In this document: one piece after another, positions 8,990 through 17,031 of the stretch | How the letters are laid out: each line of letters starts with the position of its first letter | Position numbering within the stretch: the first letter of the stretch is position 1 | NCBI GenBank assembly: GCA_018402725.1 | Contig: JAGYII010000003.1 | Span: 26,143-90,142, forward strand | Direction of reading: 5' to 3' | Length of the DNA: 64,000 bases | Source of the DNA: Candidatus Izemoplasma sp. | Lineage (GTDB): Bacteria; Bacillota_I; Bacilli_A; Izemoplasmatales; Izemoplasmataceae | The notes under the pieces: generated by a model | The model's input: only the letters and a program-made list of their open reading frames with translations | Database searches by the model: none | Told to the model about the DNA's origin: nothing | Program-made: the position numbers and the translations under genes

Positions 8990-9667
8990 ATGCCATCAAT
9001 TAAAGAAACCCCTCTCCAGGACCGGCCGCGTGAGCGGTTTGTGAAGTGGGGTAAAGAAAGCCTGTCGACCGAAGAACTTATTGCCATCTTAATTCAAAGC
9101 GGAAACTATGAGGAATCAGTCTTAGAAGTAGCGGCCCGGATTCATCGCAAGTTTAAATCCATTCGTTCGATGCGGATGGCAAGCCTGTATGACATCATGC
9201 AAGTCCAAGGCATGGGACCCGTTAAAGCCATGCAGTTATTAGCTGCTTTAGAGTTAGGTAAGCGTCTTACTTCAGAAGCTTTTGAGGAGCGCCCGTTTTT
9301 AGGATCCCCTCAAAAAGTCTATGGATATTTAAAAGATGACTTAGAGATGCTTGATCAAGAACATTTTGTGGTCTTATACCTAGATACGAAGGGTCACTTG
9401 ATTCAAAAAATGCAATTATTTAAAGGCTCATTGAATGCATCACTGATTCATCAACGGGAGATTTTCAAACACGCCGTCAAGTTAAGCGCGGCATCATTCA
9501 TTATGGTACATAATCATCCCACGGGAGATTCTAGCCCTTCTACCCAAGATTTAAGGGTCACTAAAATCATTGTAAAAGCCTCTGAATTAATGGATATTCA
9601 AGTCATGGATCATGTCATCATTGGTAAAAATCAATTCTATTCATTTAAAGAACATGGGAATCTTTAA
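8990..9667 (+). CDS. radC: RadC-family JAB/MPN metalloprotease-like protein
   Basis: A 225-residue RadC protein: an N-terminal helix-hairpin-helix (VQGMGPVKAMQLL) and a C-terminal JAB1/MPN domain with the metal motif HNHPTGDSSPSTQD at about 174-187. Despite the name, a role in recombination repair has not held up in E. coli, so the cellular function of the family is unknown. The start follows a strong AAGGAGGG site. It is preceded by mutY, so a repair context is suggestive only. Confidence 0.93.
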   Translation: MPSIKETPLQDRPRERFVKWGKESLSTEELIAILIQSGNYEESVLEVAARIHRKFKSIRSMRMASLYDIMQVQGMGPVKAMQLLAALELGKRLTSEAFEERPFLGSPQKVYGYLKDDLEMLDQEHFVVLYLDTKGHLIQKMQLFKGSLNASLIHQREIFKHAVKLSAASFIMVHNHPTGDSSPSTQDLRVTKIIVKASELMDIQVMDHVIIGKNQFYSFKEHGNL

Positions 9668-9673
9668 TAATGA

Positions 9674-9702
9674 TTGACAAAGAAGTTGCTTTTTGGTATA
9701 TT
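9674..9702 (+). promoter_or_regulatory. Strong predicted promoter of rplU-rpmA
   Basis: Consensus TTGACA (9674-9679) and TATATT (9697-9702) with a 17-base spacer, just after the radC stop. Confidence 0.82.
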
Positions 9703-9776
9703 TGCAAGGTAACGCACACCGCACAGAAAAGGTCTTAAACACGAATTGTGTACCTCGATGGCGAGTCTTAAAAAAT
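9703..9776 (+). promoter_or_regulatory. Probable L21 ribosomal-protein leader RNA
   Basis: A structured 5' untranslated region between the promoter and the rplU ribosome-binding site. It holds an inverted repeat ACAC-GAATT-GTGT near 9740-9751 flanked by the complementary-looking GGTCTTAAA and GAGTCTTAAAA segments. L21 leaders are known in low-GC Firmicutes at this position and are thought to mediate autoregulation. I assign it by position and hairpin content only, not by a covariance search. Confidence 0.45.
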
Positions 9777-9789
9777 GAGGAGGTGCAGT

Positions 9790-10098
9790 ATGAAAGCTGT
9801 TATTGAAGCGGGTGGCAAACAAGTCACTGTGGGTAAAGGCGATATCGTCTACACAGAGCTCGTTGGAGCCAACGAAGGCGATACGGTGACATTTGATAAA
9901 GTACTCATGATTACAGGAGCAAAAGTTTCTGTGGGTGAGCCTTATGTCAAAGGAGCCAGTGTCTCAGCTAAAGTTCTTAAAAACGGTAAGCAAAAGAAGA
10001 TTTTGGTCTTCAAGTATAAACCGAAAAAGAACTACAAGCGGATGCAAGGTCATCGTCAACCTTATACAAAATTAGAAATTCTTGATATTAAACTATAA
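9790..10098 (+). CDS. rplU: 50S ribosomal protein L21
   Basis: A 102-residue L21 with the typical [11 protein letters not shown] start, the core [20 protein letters not shown] and the basic C-terminal [19 protein letters not shown]. It binds 23S rRNA. The ATG at 9790 is chosen because GAGGAGGTG sits 4-12 bases upstream; an ATG at 9775 would place that site inside the coding region. Only 19 bases separate it from rpmA, leaving no room for the prp (ysxB) gene normally found between them in Firmicutes and Mycoplasma. Confidence 0.97.
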   Translation: MKAVIEAGGKQVTVGKGDIVYTELVGANEGDTVTFDKVLMITGAKVSVGEPYVKGASVSAKVLKNGKQKKILVFKYKPKKNYKRMQGHRQPYTKLEILDIKL

Positions 10099-10117
10099 TA
10101 GGTGAGGAGGTTATTCC

Positions 10118-10402
10118 ATGTTATTTAACATTCAGTTACACCCTTTTGAAGCGTCAAAAAAAGGAACAGGATCCACGAAAAATGGTCGTGATTCAAATGC
10201 TCAGCGTTTAGGAATGAAACTATCGGATGGCCAATTCGCTAAAGCGGGTGCCATCATTTACCGTCAACGTGGAACCAAGGTTTGGCCTGGAACTAACGTT
10301 GGACTTGGCAGTGATGATACGCTTTTTTCTAAAGTCAACGGCATCGTTCGTTATGAACGAATCGGTAAAGACCGTAAAAAAGCGTCTGTTTATCCAGAAT
10401 AA
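10118..10402 (+). CDS. rpmA: 50S ribosomal protein L27 with N-terminal extension
   Basis: A 94-residue L27. The conserved body starts at [15 protein letters not shown] and contains the peptidyl-transferase-reaching N-terminal segment. Ahead of it is an 11-residue extension ([11 protein letters not shown]). In Firmicutes a similar extension ending LQFF is removed by the cysteine protease Prp. Here the usual F-F/A cleavage site reads P-F-E-A, and no prp gene lies between rplU and rpmA. The start follows GTGAGGAGG. How the extension is processed is unknown from this window. Confidence 0.96.
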   Translation: MLFNIQLHPFEASKKGTGSTKNGRDSNAQRLGMKLSDGQFAKAGAIIYRQRGTKVWPGTNVGLGSDDTLFSKVNGIVRYERIGKDRKKASVYPE

Positions 10403-10404
10403 AA

Positions 10405-10438
10405 TCAGGCAAACCAAGATGGTTTGCCTATTTTTTTG
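10405..10438 (+). terminator. Rho-independent terminator after rpmA
   Basis: Stem AGGCAAACC / GGTTTGCCT with a short loop and a T-run immediately after the rpmA stop. Confidence 0.9.
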
Positions 10439-10452
10439 CAAGAACGTATAAT
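10424..10452 (+). promoter_or_regulatory. Possible promoter of the GNAT/P-loop gene
   Basis: TTGCCT (10424-10429) and TATAAT (10447-10452) with a 17-base spacer. The -35 element lies in the 3' arm of the rpmA terminator. Confidence 0.5.
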
Positions 10453-10479
10453 AGAATTAAGCATTTTAAAGAGGCATAA

Positions 10480-11412
10480 ATGTTTCGTAAAGCCCAAATT
10501 AAAGACTTAGATAAGCTCGTTTACATTGCAGAATCGACCATTCAAGTCATGCAAGATCATCAGCTTTATCAATGGGGTCCTGATTATCCAAAGCGGCCAC
10601 ATTTTTTACGTGATATTGAAGCGGGATTTGGGTATGTCTTAGAAGAAAATACTGAAGTCGTAGGTTACTTGGCTTTAACTGAGGATGAGCCCACCTATAC
10701 CGTCATTGACTGGAAACATGACGCTGGTCTAGTGGTACACCGCCTAATGGTTGACCCTGCCATCAGACTTAAAGGCATCGGCCAGGCATTAATGCATCAT
10801 GCCATTTTGGAAGCCAAAAGCCGTGGATTTGAAGCGGTGTGGGTCGATACGCATCCAGGAAACCTACCGATGCAGCGCTTATTAAGACGGATGCAGTTTA
10901 AAGAACGTGGCTTTATCGATGCCATTTACCGGATTGCTTATGAGCGTTCAACGTTATTAAATCCTCCCCAAAAGATCTTGATCTTCGGAAATTCAGGGGT
11001 GGGTAAGACGACCTTGACGAGAAAATTAAGTGAGAAACTCAATATTCCTTATTTACACATCGATAGTATTTATTGGCAAAAAAATTGGCAAAGTACCCCG
11101 CAAGATATTTTTTACACCAAGTTAAAAGCCTTTATTGATTCGCACACGAACTTTGTTATGGACGGGAACTACTTAAATTCTAAAATATTAGATTTAAGAC
11201 TCGAGCACGCTGATACTCTTATCTATTTAGACTATCCCACTCAAATGGCGCTGAACGGCATCAAACAACGTGAGAAAGTCTATGCGGGTCGGTGGCGTAC
11301 GGATATGGCTGAAGGCTGTATTGAAAAGATAGACCAAGAGTTTTTAAGTTATGTCTTTAACTTTAATAAAACCCGTAAACCCAATGATCTTATCCATTCT
11401 TCAAAAGCATGA
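10480..11412 (+). CDS. GNAT acetyltransferase fused to a P-loop kinase-like (topology-modulation type) domain; C-terminus frameshifted
   Basis: A 310-residue two-domain protein. Residues about 1-155 form a GNAT N-acetyltransferase with the acetyl-CoA loop region HRLMVDPAIRLKGIGQALM. Residues about 165-300 form an adenylate-kinase-like P-loop domain: Walker A GNSGVGKTT at 170-178, then HIDSIYW and MDGNY, as in 'topology modulation' (FlaR-like) proteins. Substrates of both halves are unknown. The tail ends abruptly at NDLIHSSKA. In the other frames the next 80 bases encode ILQKHEP and KILYLKSRQF, the expected family C-terminus, so at least two indels near 11,390-11,450 truncate it. This marks the left edge of a frameshift-rich segment. 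Confidence 0.8.
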   Translation: MFRKAQIKDLDKLVYIAESTIQVMQDHQLYQWGPDYPKRPHFLRDIEAGFGYVLEENTEVVGYLALTEDEPTYTVIDWKHDAGLVVHRLMVDPAIRLKGIGQALMHHAILEAKSRGFEAVWVDTHPGNLPMQRLLRRMQFKERGFIDAIYRIAYERSTLLNPPQKILIFGNSGVGKTTLTRKLSEKLNIPYLHIDSIYWQKNWQSTPQDIFYTKLKAFIDSHTNFVMDGNYLNSKILDLRLEHADTLIYLDYPTQMALNGIKQREKVYAGRWRTDMAEGCIEKIDQEFLSYVFNFNKTRKPNDLIHSSKA

Positions 11413-11482
11413 ACCAACCAAAAATACTTTATCTTAAAAGCCGACAGTTTAAATCAGTTTATTGATTCCTTTAGAGACCTTT

Positions 11483-12750
11483 ATGTTTGTTGGATTTAGT
11501 AAACATCAAGCAGTAGAAAGCGGTAAAGGCGGAGATGGAACCGTTGCTTTTCGACGTGAAGGTTTGTTCCTAAAGGCGGCTCCCGATGGCGGCGACGGGG
11601 GAAGAGGAGGTTTCATGTCATTCTGAGGGATTTAGACTTTCCACTTTATTAGACCTCCGTTATAAAAGCATTTTAAAGGCCTCTCCAGGGAAATGGTCTC
11701 AGTAAAAAACGCCACGGTAAAACCGGTGAAGATGCCATCATCTTAGTCCCTCTAGGAACCCAAGTTTTTGATCCACAAGGCCTTCTAGTGTGCGATATTA
11801 AAGAACATAAAGAACAATTCATTTTAATTGAAGGCGGCCGGAGGAGGCCGAGGCAATGTGAAGTTTATTAGTGCTCGTAATAACGCCCCTAAAATTGCTG
11901 AAAAGGCGAACCTGAAAAATTGTTGATTTCACTTCGAGTTAAAACTCCTTGCTGATGTGTCTAATTGGTTTACCCAGTGTGGGTAAGAGTACACTGATTA
12001 GTGTCATCGGGGTGCCGTTAAACCCAAAATTGCAGATTACCCTTTTTGTAACGCTTGTCCCTAATTTAGGGGTGGTAAGTGTACCTGAATGGACATTCGT
12101 TTGTCGTAGCTGATATGCCTGGACTAATTGAGGGCGTGGGCTTTAGGCCAAGGTCTTGGCCATCAGTTCTTAAGACATATCGAGCGGACCTGGGTTTTAG
12201 TGGCCACGTGGTCGACATGGCGCCTGTAGATGAAAGATCCTTACTGCTCATCAAACCATCTATAAAGAACTCAAAGCTTACAATGAAGACTCGCAAATCG
12301 TCCGATGGTCATCATGCTGCAAACAAAATGGATATTGAAGGCCTAAAGAGAGACTTAACGCATTTAAAAGAAAGTTAAAGACATCCCTATTATTCCAATT
12401 AGTGCATATCAAAAAACCAATTTAGACGAGCTTTTGTATGCGATATAGTCTCTTTGATTGAGCATCCGATTGTTGAAAATACCTGATGATTTTAAACATT
12501 ATAAGTTTGATCCTAAAAAGAAGTTATCCCATTTGAGATTCGGGCTTAGGGGATGATGGGGTATATGAAGTCGTGATGTGAGGAGAGCTTCAACGCATCT
12601 TCCAAATGACGGGTTAAACACGATCAAGCCGTCAAACGCTTTGCCCGTCAACTCCGCTTTTTAGGCGTTGATGAGGCGCTTCGTGAAAAAGGCGTTAAAC
12701 ACGGCGAAACCGTGCGGATATGTGGTTCTGACTTCGAGTTTGTGGATTAA
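11483..12750 (+). pseudogene. obg: GTPase Obg/CgtA, broken by many frameshifts
   Basis: Pieces of a complete Obg can be read by changing frame: the glycine-rich Obg fold ([23 protein letters not shown]), the GTPase G1 motif GLPSVGKSTL, the switch region VADMPGLIEG, a G4-like QNKMD, and the C-terminal OCT domain ending [12 protein letters not shown]. About ten or more single-base shifts separate them. Obg is a ribosome-assembly and stress GTPase that is essential in nearly all bacteria, so real decay is unlikely unless another copy exists; sequence error is the better explanation. ATG at 11483; no clear ribosome-binding site survives. Confidence 0.85.
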
Positions 12751-12779
12751 TAGTTTGATTACGAACGATAGGAGACATT

Positions 12780-13335
12780 ATGTTTAATTATCTTAAAGGT
12801 ACGATTAAGTTTATTGATGCTAAAGGCATTACATTAGACGTTAATGATGTGGGTTACCAGGTGGTTGCTCCCAATCCCCAAGGCATTTAAGATTGACGAG
12901 AAGATTCAATTTATACCTATTACTATGTTAGGGAAGATTTAGCCTTGATTTATGGGTTCAAATCGTCTGAACAAAAACACTCTTTGAAGACCTTATTAGT
13001 AAAAGGGATCGGTCCTAAAAGTGCTTTAGCTGTCTTAGCCAGTGCCGAAGTCAAAGACATCGTGAGAGCAATTGAAACGGCGGATACCAAATACTTAAAA
13101 CCGGTTTCAGGAATTGGTCCTAAAGCGGCTCAACAGATTATCTTAGATTTAAAAGGTAAACTGACATATGATGGATCTAAATCAAATCTTCCTCACGTTT
13201 AGAAGAGGTTGAAAGTGCCTTATCATCGCTTGGTTATAAACTCAGAGAAATTCAAAAACTCACTGGAAGATTTAGATACTTCATTAGATACGGCGACACC
13301 TCGTTAGACTGGCTTGAGAAAAATTTGCAAAATAA
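12780..13335 (+). pseudogene. ruvA: Holliday junction helicase subunit RuvA, frameshifted
   Basis: The N-terminal OB-fold piece (MFNYLKGTIKFIDAKGITL) starts at an ATG preceded by TAGGAG and runs into a stop near 12,889. The second piece from about 12,930 carries the two helix-hairpin-helix motifs (VKGIGPKSALAVL, VSGIGPKAAQQII). A third piece (EEVESALSSLGY) is the C-terminal RuvB-contact domain. At least three indels separate these. RuvA binds Holliday junctions with RuvB. ruvB, which usually follows, is not here; a terminator and a converging asparaginase gene follow instead. Confidence 0.85.
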
Positions 13336-13362
13336 AAAAGGACATATATTGTCCTTTCTTTT
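13336..13362 (+). terminator. Terminator between ruvA and the asparaginase gene
   Basis: Stem AAAGGACA / TGTCCTTT with loop TATAT and a T-rich 3' side. The A-rich 5' side could let it serve both converging genes. Confidence 0.75.
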
Positions 13363-14328
13363 TTATGTTAATTGTGTTCTAATTTGATCTTCGTTAAATG
13401 ATTTTAGCAACCATGAGGTATGCGCTTTTAATCCAGTTAAATCGTTCACAATATCGCTCCTTTAGATACCAAATCTTTACCACTGTCATAACTATAGGTT
13501 CCAAAGACCTGGCCACTCTGGGACGTAAGTGGAGCAAATTAAGACTGGAATATTTAGCTGAATAACACTCTCTAAAGACTTAACCAAATTCGGTGGGACA
13601 TTACCCCGGCCCATCGCTTCAATGATGAGACCATCGATTTTTGCGAAGCATAAGTAATCAATGATTCCAGCGTCCATCCCAGTATAGGTTTTAATGATGG
13701 GGACATGACTAGCGATTTCGTTATTGAAGTGATAGCGAGGCTTGGACATCGAACGATAATAAATAACATCACTCGCATCAATGACGCCAAGGGGACCAAA
13801 TGAGAGCGATTGAAACGTATTCACATTAAGGGTATGGGTCTTCGTAACTTCTGAAGCCGCGTGAATTTCGTAATTCATCAATGTGACTAAAACCCCTTTA
13901 TTTTTTGATGCTTCATCAAGCGCCACATAGATTGGAAGAGACCAGATTTGTGAATCCATCATAACCCAGCTCACTGGCGTTCCCTTCATTGCTCCAGTCA
14001 CCACAACCGGTTTATCAGACGTGTGAACCATATCTAAATAAAAAGAGGTTTCATGTATCGGTTCCGTGCGTGATGACAATCCCCGCAATCTCTGAATCAT
14101 CCAAAAAAGAGGATTCCATAACCTTTTTAGTTTTCGTATGCTTCTCAGGGGTCATCGAGGGAGAAGGAATCATCGAATGATGAAGGGTCACTAAATTATC
14201 AAATCCTAAGATTCGTATTTAAGGCCTCAAATCTCCGAAGGGTCTTGCATTGGAAATGCCCCTTTATTCGGATCGAGGGTTTTCATGGTGATCGTCCCCC
14301 CGGTAAAAATAATCGCAACTTTTTTCAT
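13363..14328 (-). pseudogene. Type I L-asparaginase, frameshifted
   Basis: Reading the minus strand from the ATG at 14328 (GAGGAATAAA upstream) gives MKKVAIIFTGGTIT, the first catalytic Thr motif, then a frame change near 14,230. A 202-residue open segment (13,492-14,100) continues after another shift that follows VITHGTDT, the second catalytic motif, and includes PVVVTGAM and EAMGRGNVPPN. The final piece reads FGTYSYDSGKDLV and ends near 13,363 after further shifts. The intact enzyme hydrolyses asparagine to aspartate and ammonia in the cytosol. Same error-rich zone as obg and ruvA. Confidence 0.82.
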
Positions 14329-14340
14329 TTTATTCCTCAA

Positions 14341-14756
14341 GATGAAATTCTGTAATAAGTTCCTAGATTCAATAATTAGGATTTCAATTTTTTAAGATAT
14401 CCACGACCCTTGGTTTGCAATAAGTGGTTTATACATTTACACACTAATCAAGCTAAAAGCCTTCGGTATTACGTATTGCTATGTTAACATAATATATATT
14501 ATAGAAAGTAAAACGTGTAAAGCGAAATTCCTCTATTGGAGATGAGGAATGTGCCTTTTAAAGGTGATGACTATATTTAATCAAGGTTTTTAAGAGTGAC
14601 GACAGCATTTAACATATTCATAAGTATCAAGGTGACTATGTTTATTTCCTAGGGTCTTCTCTTACTCAAGGGGTCGCCTTAAAAATGTAAAATTTCTATT
14701 TTTTTGATGGACTTTACAATGAATGTGGTTGAAACATTCAAATGCCTTAGAATCGA
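14341..14756. other. Gap of about 415 bases with no intact gene
   Basis: AT-rich DNA containing an inverted repeat ATTCCTC / GAGGAAT near 14,528-14,551. On the + strand around 14,620-14,690 there is a short readable stretch, YQGDYVYFLGSSLTQGVAL, that resembles the first block of SGNH/GDSL hydrolases but is followed by a stop after two more residues. It may be a remnant of a broken gene or chance. No RNA gene is recognised. Confidence 0.4.
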
Positions 14757-15542
14757 TTATTTGCGGGATTTGAATTCTAAGAACGGATCTACCTTGAGTC
14801 GCCACTCTGAAATTTTGTGTTCGGCATCTTTCATTGCATCATCATATAAAAGACTAGGGTGATGAGCATCGGCACTTAAAATGATTTTGACATCATAATT
14901 TCTGATGATGTCCCAAAACTCTTTTCGGGGATAAGGGTATCTTTTACCTTGAGAGGTTTGTTTGATGCCTCTTCTTATTCCGTTTGCGTTAAACTCTAAA
15001 GGGATTCCCGTGTCTTTGGCTGCTTTAGCAATGATGTGGGCCGCTTCAACCGCGGCGTCATCAAATGAATCATATCCACACATATAAATATCAGGATGGG
15101 CAAATAAACTAAAGTGACCTGAGTACAAGGCTTTTTTAACGTCCTGGGCATAGGTCTCAATATGTTCGGGAGCGAATAACGCAAAGGTGCTGATGTAGCG
15201 TCCGTTTTGAACGATATAATGTTGTCCTAATATGAGGTAATCAACTTCATTTAAGAAGTTTTGATAATAGCTTTCTTCAGGCTCGAGGTATTCACACTCT
15301 AAACCAAGGTGAACTTTAATCTTATCTTGATAGGCTAAAGCCGTCTCACGGACATCTTTATAATACTTTTCAAGGTCACGAAAATGCATCCGCATCGGAT
15401 CAAGATTGAGTAATGAGGGAACATGGTCACTCATTCCAAGTTCAGTAAAACCTTGTTTAATGGCTTCTTTAACATAATCTTCCGTGGTTCCTTGAGCATG
15501 ATTACATAGTTCATGGTGCGTATGATAATTGGCTTTGACCAT
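14757..15542 (-). CDS. PHP-domain histidinol-phosphatase-type phosphoesterase
   Basis: A 261-residue PHP (polymerase and histidinol phosphatase) metal-dependent phosphoesterase. Metal ligands are visible in YHTHHELCNHA near the start, GMSDHVP, a middle EY/GQH segment, HPDIYMCG and SADAHHP near the end. Family members are HisK-type histidinol phosphatases, but no other histidine-biosynthesis gene is present, so another phosphoester is equally likely. The ATG at 15542 is preferred over the TTG just before it; GAGG lies upstream with a TATAAT-like element at 15561-15566. Confidence 0.85.
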   Translation of the reverse strand: MVKANYHTHHELCNHAQGTTEDYVKEAIKQGFTELGMSDHVPSLLNLDPMRMHFRDLEKYYKDVRETALAYQDKIKVHLGLECEYLEPEESYYQNFLNEVDYLILGQHYIVQNGRYISTFALFAPEHIETYAQDVKKALYSGHFSLFAHPDIYMCGYDSFDDAAVEAAHIIAKAAKDTGIPLEFNANGIRRGIKQTSQGKRYPYPRKEFWDIIRNYDVKIILSADAHHPSLLYDDAMKDAEHKISEWRLKVDPFLEFKSRK

Positions 15543-15592
15543 CAAATATACCTCATAAATATTATAGCATTTCTTAGGCTATTTTAGACGTA

Positions 15593-15632
15593 AAAAAAAG
15601 GGCGCTCAGCGGGATGGCTGAGGGCCCTTTTT
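15593..15632 (-). terminator. Terminator after the sugar-binding protein gene
   Basis: Long hairpin AAAAGGGC-GCTCAGC / GGCTGAGGGCCCTTTTT with T-runs on both strands, immediately downstream of the gene that ends at 15639. Confidence 0.85.
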
Positions 15633-15638
15633 AATGAA

Positions 15639-16883
15639 TTATTGGAGTGTACGAATGAGATCGGCTAGACGTTGTACGAATTGTTCTTTAGTAATGTTTC
15701 CTTGTGCATACTGGAAGTAGATTGGTCCAGCTTCGCCCATACCGAATCCAGAAGGCATGTCATTTTGGAACCACGCCCATGATTTACCGGCTTGAGCCCA
15801 AACGTTCGCAGCCGCTGATAATGGTGCGGTAACGGGTAAAGTGACACTACGGAAGGCCGGCACCATGTTGGCTTTTTCAACCATATAGCTATGTCCCTCT
15901 TGAGTAAGAGCTAGATCATTTAAGAATTGGTTAGCCGCATCAGTATTGTTACCATCACGGTTAATAACGTAGTATGAAGGAGCGCCAACGAAGATGGCAT
16001 CCACGGTACCACTTACACTTGCATGAGGGGCGTAACCCACAGGGAAGTCAATGGCAGGTGCGCCAAGTAAGTTTGGATCAATCCAGTTTCCTTGATGAAT
16101 GAAAGCTACTTTTTGATCTTTGAAAGCTCCTACTTGTGAATCGTAAGTACCTTCTAAGAGAATGGTTTGATCCGCATATTGAAAGAGTAATTCAACCCAG
16201 TCAGCAAGTTGTCCTAAGCGATCCATATTAGGTTGACCTGCTAATAAGTCTTCAATCACGGAACGATCATCATAATCAAGACCCGCTGATAAGTAGCCAT
16301 TGAAGTTATGAAGTCCTGTGACCCATTCCATCCCAGCGCCTGCAGCCATTCCGACAACGCCCGTAAGGCCAAGTTCAGCTTTCATGCTGTCTAGTTTTTC
16401 AAAGGCAGCACGGTATCCGGCTAAACTGTTTAAACTAGCAGGATTAATGCCAGCAGCATCTAAGATGTCTTTGTTATAACCCATACCCCATGCTTCAATG
16501 TTGACAGGGAAGCCATAAACCACACCATCGACGGTTAAACCAAGATCGGTATCATCCATCCATGCTTGATTTTCAAAGGGTAAAATTTTATCTTTGAAAT
16601 CATTGAACCCGCCTAGACCTTCAATAACGAAGATGTCAGGTTGGTCCGTACCTTGGAACTCAGTTAAGATACGATCGCCGTAAGCACAGGCATCACCACC
16701 ACATGAACGAACGGTCACGGTAATTCCGTTTTCTTCGCCCCAGGCGTCAGCGTACTCACGTAAGATTGCATCAATTTCCACTTTGTTTTGGAAAATGATT
16801 AATTCAGTATCCCCTGATCCGCCACACGCTGCTAAGGTAACAACGGTGAACAAAGCAAGTAATAAAAGTAAAACTTTTTTCAT
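15639..16883 (-). CDS. Carbohydrate ABC transporter substrate-binding lipoprotein
   Basis: A 414-residue family-1 (MalE-like) solute-binding protein. The first 20 residues form a lipoprotein signal peptide with lipobox LAAC and Cys20 as the anchor, so it would sit on the outer face of the membrane. The fold region includes PDIFVIEGLGGF and the C-terminal AGKSWAWFQND. It feeds sugar to the two permeases at 19.9-21.8 kb. It is separated from the rest of the locus by its own promoter (16.92-16.95 kb), allowing higher expression, as is usual for binding proteins. No ATPase is encoded in the locus, so a shared MsmK-type ATPase elsewhere is expected. Confidence 0.93.
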   Translation of the reverse strand: MKKVLLLLLALFTVVTLAACGGSGDTELIIFQNKVEIDAILREYADAWGEENGITVTVRSCGGDACAYGDRILTEFQGTDQPDIFVIEGLGGFNDFKDKILPFENQAWMDDTDLGLTVDGVVYGFPVNIEAWGMGYNKDILDAAGINPASLNSLAGYRAAFEKLDSMKAELGLTGVVGMAAGAGMEWVTGLHNFNGYLSAGLDYDDRSVIEDLLAGQPNMDRLGQLADWVELLFQYADQTILLEGTYDSQVGAFKDQKVAFIHQGNWIDPNLLGAPAIDFPVGYAPHASVSGTVDAIFVGAPSYYVINRDGNNTDAANQFLNDLALTQEGHSYMVEKANMVPAFRSVTLPVTAPLSAAANVWAQAGKSWAWFQNDMPSGFGMGEAGPIYFQYAQGNITKEQFVQRLADLIRTLQ

Positions 16884-16922
16884 GGTATCCTCCTATTTTT
16901 GGTGCATCATTCTGATGCTTTA

Positions 16923-16951
16923 ATTTTAACATCATGAAAACGTTTTTACAA
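16923..16951 (-). promoter_or_regulatory. Promoter of the binding-protein gene with a CRE-like site in the spacer
   Basis: On the minus strand, -35 TTGTAA (16946-16951) and -10 TAAAAT (16923-16928) are 17 bases apart. The + strand sequence TGAAAACGTTTTTA at 16935-16948 matches the CRE consensus TGWAANCGNTNWCA at 13 of 14 positions and fills the spacer, a classic repressing position for CcpA or a LacI-family protein. Confidence 0.75.
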
Positions 16952-16999
16952 GTCTTTTTATCTCTTTATTTAGCCATCTTATAAAAATAGGGTCTTCAA

Positions 17000-17015
17000 T
17001 TGGAAAGCTTTCCAA
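17000..17015. promoter_or_regulatory. Perfect 16-bp palindromic operator of the sugar locus
   Basis: TTGGAAAGCTTTCCAA is a perfect palindrome about 50 bases upstream of the binding-protein promoter. The same 14-bp core recurs at 24236-24249 and, diverged, at 25309-25322, both next to promoters of the same locus. LacI-family regulators bind central-CG or central-GC palindromes of this size, and a LacI-family gene lies in the locus. Confidence 0.75.
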
Positions 17016-17031
17016 GTAAGGCTTATCAATA

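Noticed and set aside
12066..12378. Frames on both strands around 12.1-12.4 kb as separate small genes
   Set aside because: Both overlap the Obg G-domain; the plus frame carries VADMPGLIEG from Obg before shifting out of frame.
16904..16918. Inverted repeat GCATCAT-TC-TGATGC in the leader of the binding-protein gene as an operator
   Set aside because: It lies between -10 and ribosome-binding site but has no second copy in the locus; too short to call.
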